Part shown: in pieces, positions 5,376 through 7,137 of the stretch
How the letters are laid out: each line of letters begins with the position of its first letter
Position numbering within the stretch: the first letter of the stretch is position 1
NCBI GenBank assembly: GCA_947384095.1
Contig: CANDFU010000083.1
Coordinates: 1-7,137 of the forward strand
Direction: 5' to 3'
DNA length: 7,137 nt
Source: an uncultured Roseburia sp.
GTDB taxonomy: Bacteria > Bacillota > Clostridia > Lachnospirales > Lachnospiraceae
The notes under the pieces: generated by a model
What the model saw: the letters and a program-made list of their open reading frames with translations, nothing else
Told to the model about the DNA's origin: nothing
Databases searched by the model: none
Made by a program: the position numbers and the translations under genes

Positions 5376-6218
5376 TCAGGAGATCTCTCCGTTTAAAAGC
5401 GCGTTGATATTTGTTGTGAGTTCTGCCAGGGAGACGGTGCGTCCGGGAGAGACCGTGCGCCGTATCTCGTACAGAGCAGGCCCGCTGTAAGCAGCCGTCT
5501 GCAGCAGATCAAGCAGTGTGCTCCACGGATTTATGCCGCGCCCGGGCAGATCATGTCTCTCGTCCTCCCCGTCATAGTCCGACAGATGCAGCGAGACGGG
5601 GCAGTATCCGCGCCGCAGCATATTCTGAAGGAACGATACGTTGTCTTCCGACAGAGAGTGGTTGGTATCAAAAACAAAAGAGGCTCCGGTAGCGTCTAAG
5701 AGATCGGCCAGTTCGCCGGAAGCGTTCCCCAGGCAGGTGCGCGGGAGGTTTTCCAGGCCGAGAATCATTTCATTTTTTTCTGCGGCCGCGGCAAGCGTCT
5801 TCAGGTTCCGGATGGCGTTTGCGATCCGGCGGCCCCGTTCTTCTGTTGCAACCGGCTCAAAGCTCGGATGGATGACTGCGACAGAGATGCCGGCCTCATG
5901 AGCGGCTTTGATCAGTTCGATATCGTCCCGCAGAGCTTCTATGGCGTCGTCCCGTGACAAGTCCCATTTTTCCGAAAACGGCAGATGAATGCTCCAGGGA
6001 AGCAGTCCGAGTGAACGGCAGTACGCGCCAAATTCCCGGGCGGTTTTTTCTTCGGTAAAATGATAGTTCTCAAAATAATCGTCGTGCGAAAACGACAGTT
6101 CGACGCAGTCAAATCCGCAGTCTTTTACTTTTTTCAGGATCGTCTGGCAGTCTTCCCACGTTTCCCTCTTTTCGTTTTCAAAAAAGCTGAGGGAGATTCC
6201 TTTTTTCCAATGATACAT
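5376..6218 (-). CDS. Sugar phosphate isomerase/epimerase-like protein (xylose isomerase-like TIM barrel)
   Basis: A 280-residue cytoplasmic protein of the AP endonuclease 2/xylose isomerase-like TIM-barrel superfamily. Metal and active-site residues appear at the ends of successive strands: His78 (SIHLP), His117 (VIHPSFEP), Glu156 (GLENLPR), Asp184 and His187 (FDTNHS), His211 and Asp214 (SLHLSDYD), His222 (RHDLPGRG, the lid) and Glu251 (LYEIRR). The Glu-Asp-His-Glu set implies an intact divalent-metal site. The family covers isomerases and epimerases of free or phosphorylated sugars and inositols as well as DNA repair nucleases (endonuclease IV). The sequence lacks endonuclease IV hallmarks I would expect, and the permease next door argues for sugar metabolism. 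The exact substrate cannot be read from the sequence. AAAGGAG lies about 9 bases before the ATG, and the permease stop is only 19 bases upstream. Confidence 0.85.
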   Translation of the reverse strand: MYHWKKGISLSFFENEKRETWEDCQTILKKVKDCGFDCVELSFSHDDYFENYHFTEEKTAREFGAYCRSLGLLPWSIHLPFSEKWDLSRDDAIEALRDDIELIKAAHEAGISVAVIHPSFEPVATEERGRRIANAIRNLKTLAAAAEKNEMILGLENLPRTCLGNASGELADLLDATGASFVFDTNHSLSEDNVSFLQNMLRRGYCPVSLHLSDYDGEDERHDLPGRGINPWSTLLDLLQTAAYSGPALYEIRRTVSPGRTVSLAELTTNINALLNGEIS

Positions 6219-6237
6219 TTTGACAGACTCCTTTGCT

Positions 6238-7110
6238 TTATTTGCTCACTGAATCAAGCTGGCCTTCGATAATGTAGCGCTGCAGCAGGATGTAAAGTGC
6301 GATGACCGGGAGAAGGGCGACCGCGCATTCGGCACAGGCAAGCGGCACATTCTGGACTGCCCCCGCCGCGACGGAAAATGCTTTGCGGACAATCAGGATC
6401 ACAGTTGCCTTGCGGGAATCTGTCAGCAGGTAGGTCGGCATCGCGTAGTTGTTCCAGGTTCCGACGGCGATCATAATAAGCCTTGTCACCGTGACGGGTT
6501 TCAGCTGGGGAAGAATGATCTGAAAAAAAGTCCGGAAGATTCCCGCGCCGTCAATGGCTGCCGCTTCGTCGAGGTCTTTTGGAATGGATACGATAAAGGA
6601 TGTATAAAAAAACATGGTTCCGGCCATGCCGATGGCCGCCGTCTGAAGTGACAGAGCCCATATCTTGTTAATCATGCCGAATTTTACCATCAGTGAATAA
6701 GTACCGACCAAAAGGGACAGGCTGGGAATCATCATGATACAGATATTAAAAGTTCTTAAGGCAGAGGAAAGGCGCCCGCCTGCCCTTGCCAGGCCATAGG
6801 CGGCCAGGCCCCCGAAAACAACTTCGATTGCACACACTTCCAGCACATAGAGGATGGAATTTTTAAATCCGTTTATCAGTTCCGGTGTCGAAAATGCCTG
6901 TATATAATTGTCAAATGTCCATTTTTCCGGAAAATACAGACGTGGCGTCAGGTCTGTCATATATCGGAAGGACTGATTCAGCATAACATAAATCGGAAGC
7001 AGGTACAAGAGAATCAGAAAAACGGATGCAATGTAGACGCCGACATGTACCTTTTTATTCGGAGCCGTCAGTTCTTTCATTTTCACTTTTTCGTATGCTG
7101 CGGATTTCAT
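6238..7110 (-). CDS. CUT1-family sugar ABC transporter permease (MalG/UgpE-like)
   Basis: One of the two membrane subunits expected of a carbohydrate ABC importer; 290 residues, normal for the MalG/UgpE side. After a basic cytoplasmic tail, hydrophobic segments run at about 23-43, 86-107, 122-142, 153-173, 208-228 and 262-279. The cytoplasmic EAA loop that docks the ATPase is clear: DLDEAAAIDGAGIFRTFFQ (179-197) followed by IILPQLKP (198-205). The periplasmic-side FDNYIQAF segment (66-73) is also typical. AAGGAGG lies about 10 bases before the ATG. No binding protein, partner permease or ATPase is in the window; in Firmicutes the ATPase is often a shared MsmX-type subunit encoded elsewhere. 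The substrate is not determinable; the downstream isomerase suggests a sugar or sugar derivative. Confidence 0.93.
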   Translation of the reverse strand: MKSAAYEKVKMKELTAPNKKVHVGVYIASVFLILLYLLPIYVMLNQSFRYMTDLTPRLYFPEKWTFDNYIQAFSTPELINGFKNSILYVLEVCAIEVVFGGLAAYGLARAGGRLSSALRTFNICIMMIPSLSLLVGTYSLMVKFGMINKIWALSLQTAAIGMAGTMFFYTSFIVSIPKDLDEAAAIDGAGIFRTFFQIILPQLKPVTVTRLIMIAVGTWNNYAMPTYLLTDSRKATVILIVRKAFSVAAGAVQNVPLACAECAVALLPVIALYILLQRYIIEGQLDSVSK

Positions 7111-7137
7111 CAGTATTCCACCTCCTTGCTTCTGAGG
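7110..7137 (-). CDS. Possible C-terminal end of an upstream gene, perhaps the partner permease
   Basis: In one minus-strand frame the last nine codons spell LRSKEVEY followed by TGA at 7112-7110, and the A of that stop is the first base of the permease ATG (TGATG). One-base stop/start overlaps are common between paired sugar permease genes, and a UgpA/LplB-type permease is the usual upstream neighbour. Only 28 bases are visible, so identity is a guess from context. Confidence 0.35.

Noticed and set aside
1..7137. tRNA/rRNA genes, CRISPR arrays, transposase genes, attachment sites or replication origin
   Set aside because: Read for on both strands. I saw no cloverleaf, no regularly spaced repeats, no transposase-like protein and no DnaA-box cluster.

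Overview
The window looks like a chromosomal segment from an anaerobic, low-to-mid G+C Firmicute, most likely a gut Lachnospiraceae-type Clostridia. The reasons are purine-rich Shine-Dalgarno sites before every gene, TTGxxx/TATAAT-like promoters, a SEC-C-tagged methionine aminopeptidase, a MecA_N-type penicillin-binding protein and a CUT1 sugar ABC permease. The family-level placement is inference. Coding density is high: seven genes with substantial sequence, plus a possible few codons of an eighth at the right edge.

Layout. (1) 1-1260, minus strand: the N-terminal 420 codons of a class B penicillin-binding protein with an NTF2-like MecA_N domain. The window edge cuts it just as the transpeptidase domain begins. 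(2) 1261-1457: a divergent promoter region. (3) 1458-2333, plus: type I methionine aminopeptidase with an N-terminal SEC-C zinc motif. (4) 2334-2779: a gene-free stretch. Its left part is AT-rich; its right part (about 2515-2710) is a chain of perfect or near-perfect hairpins bracketed by a 9-bp direct repeat. A good sigma-A promoter starts at its right edge. (5) 2780-4171, plus: a two-gene shikimate operon of a YdiB-like shikimate/quinate dehydrogenase and shikimate kinase, ending at a hairpin at 4182-4209. (6) 4229-4570, minus: a MIF/tautomerase-family protein with its own promoter. (7) 4652-7137, minus: a leftward gene string of sugar ABC permease, xylose-isomerase-like TIM-barrel isomerase/epimerase and MgtC/SapB membrane protein, with perhaps the last codons of an upstream gene at the edge.

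How the genes relate. The dehydrogenase and kinase carry out consecutive steps of the shikimate pathway (3-dehydroshikimate to shikimate to shikimate 3-phosphate). The permease and TIM-barrel enzyme look like part of a carbohydrate uptake and catabolism cluster extending beyond the right edge. MgtC follows 31 bases behind with its own ribosome binding site and no obvious terminator in between, so it may be co-transcribed. The MIF-like protein has proline as residue 2, so its presumed catalytic amine needs the kind of methionine removal that the aminopeptidase performs.

No complete novel system is evident. The least explained part is the hairpin-rich, direct-repeat-flanked segment upstream of the dehydrogenase gene, a candidate dispersed element or small structured RNA.
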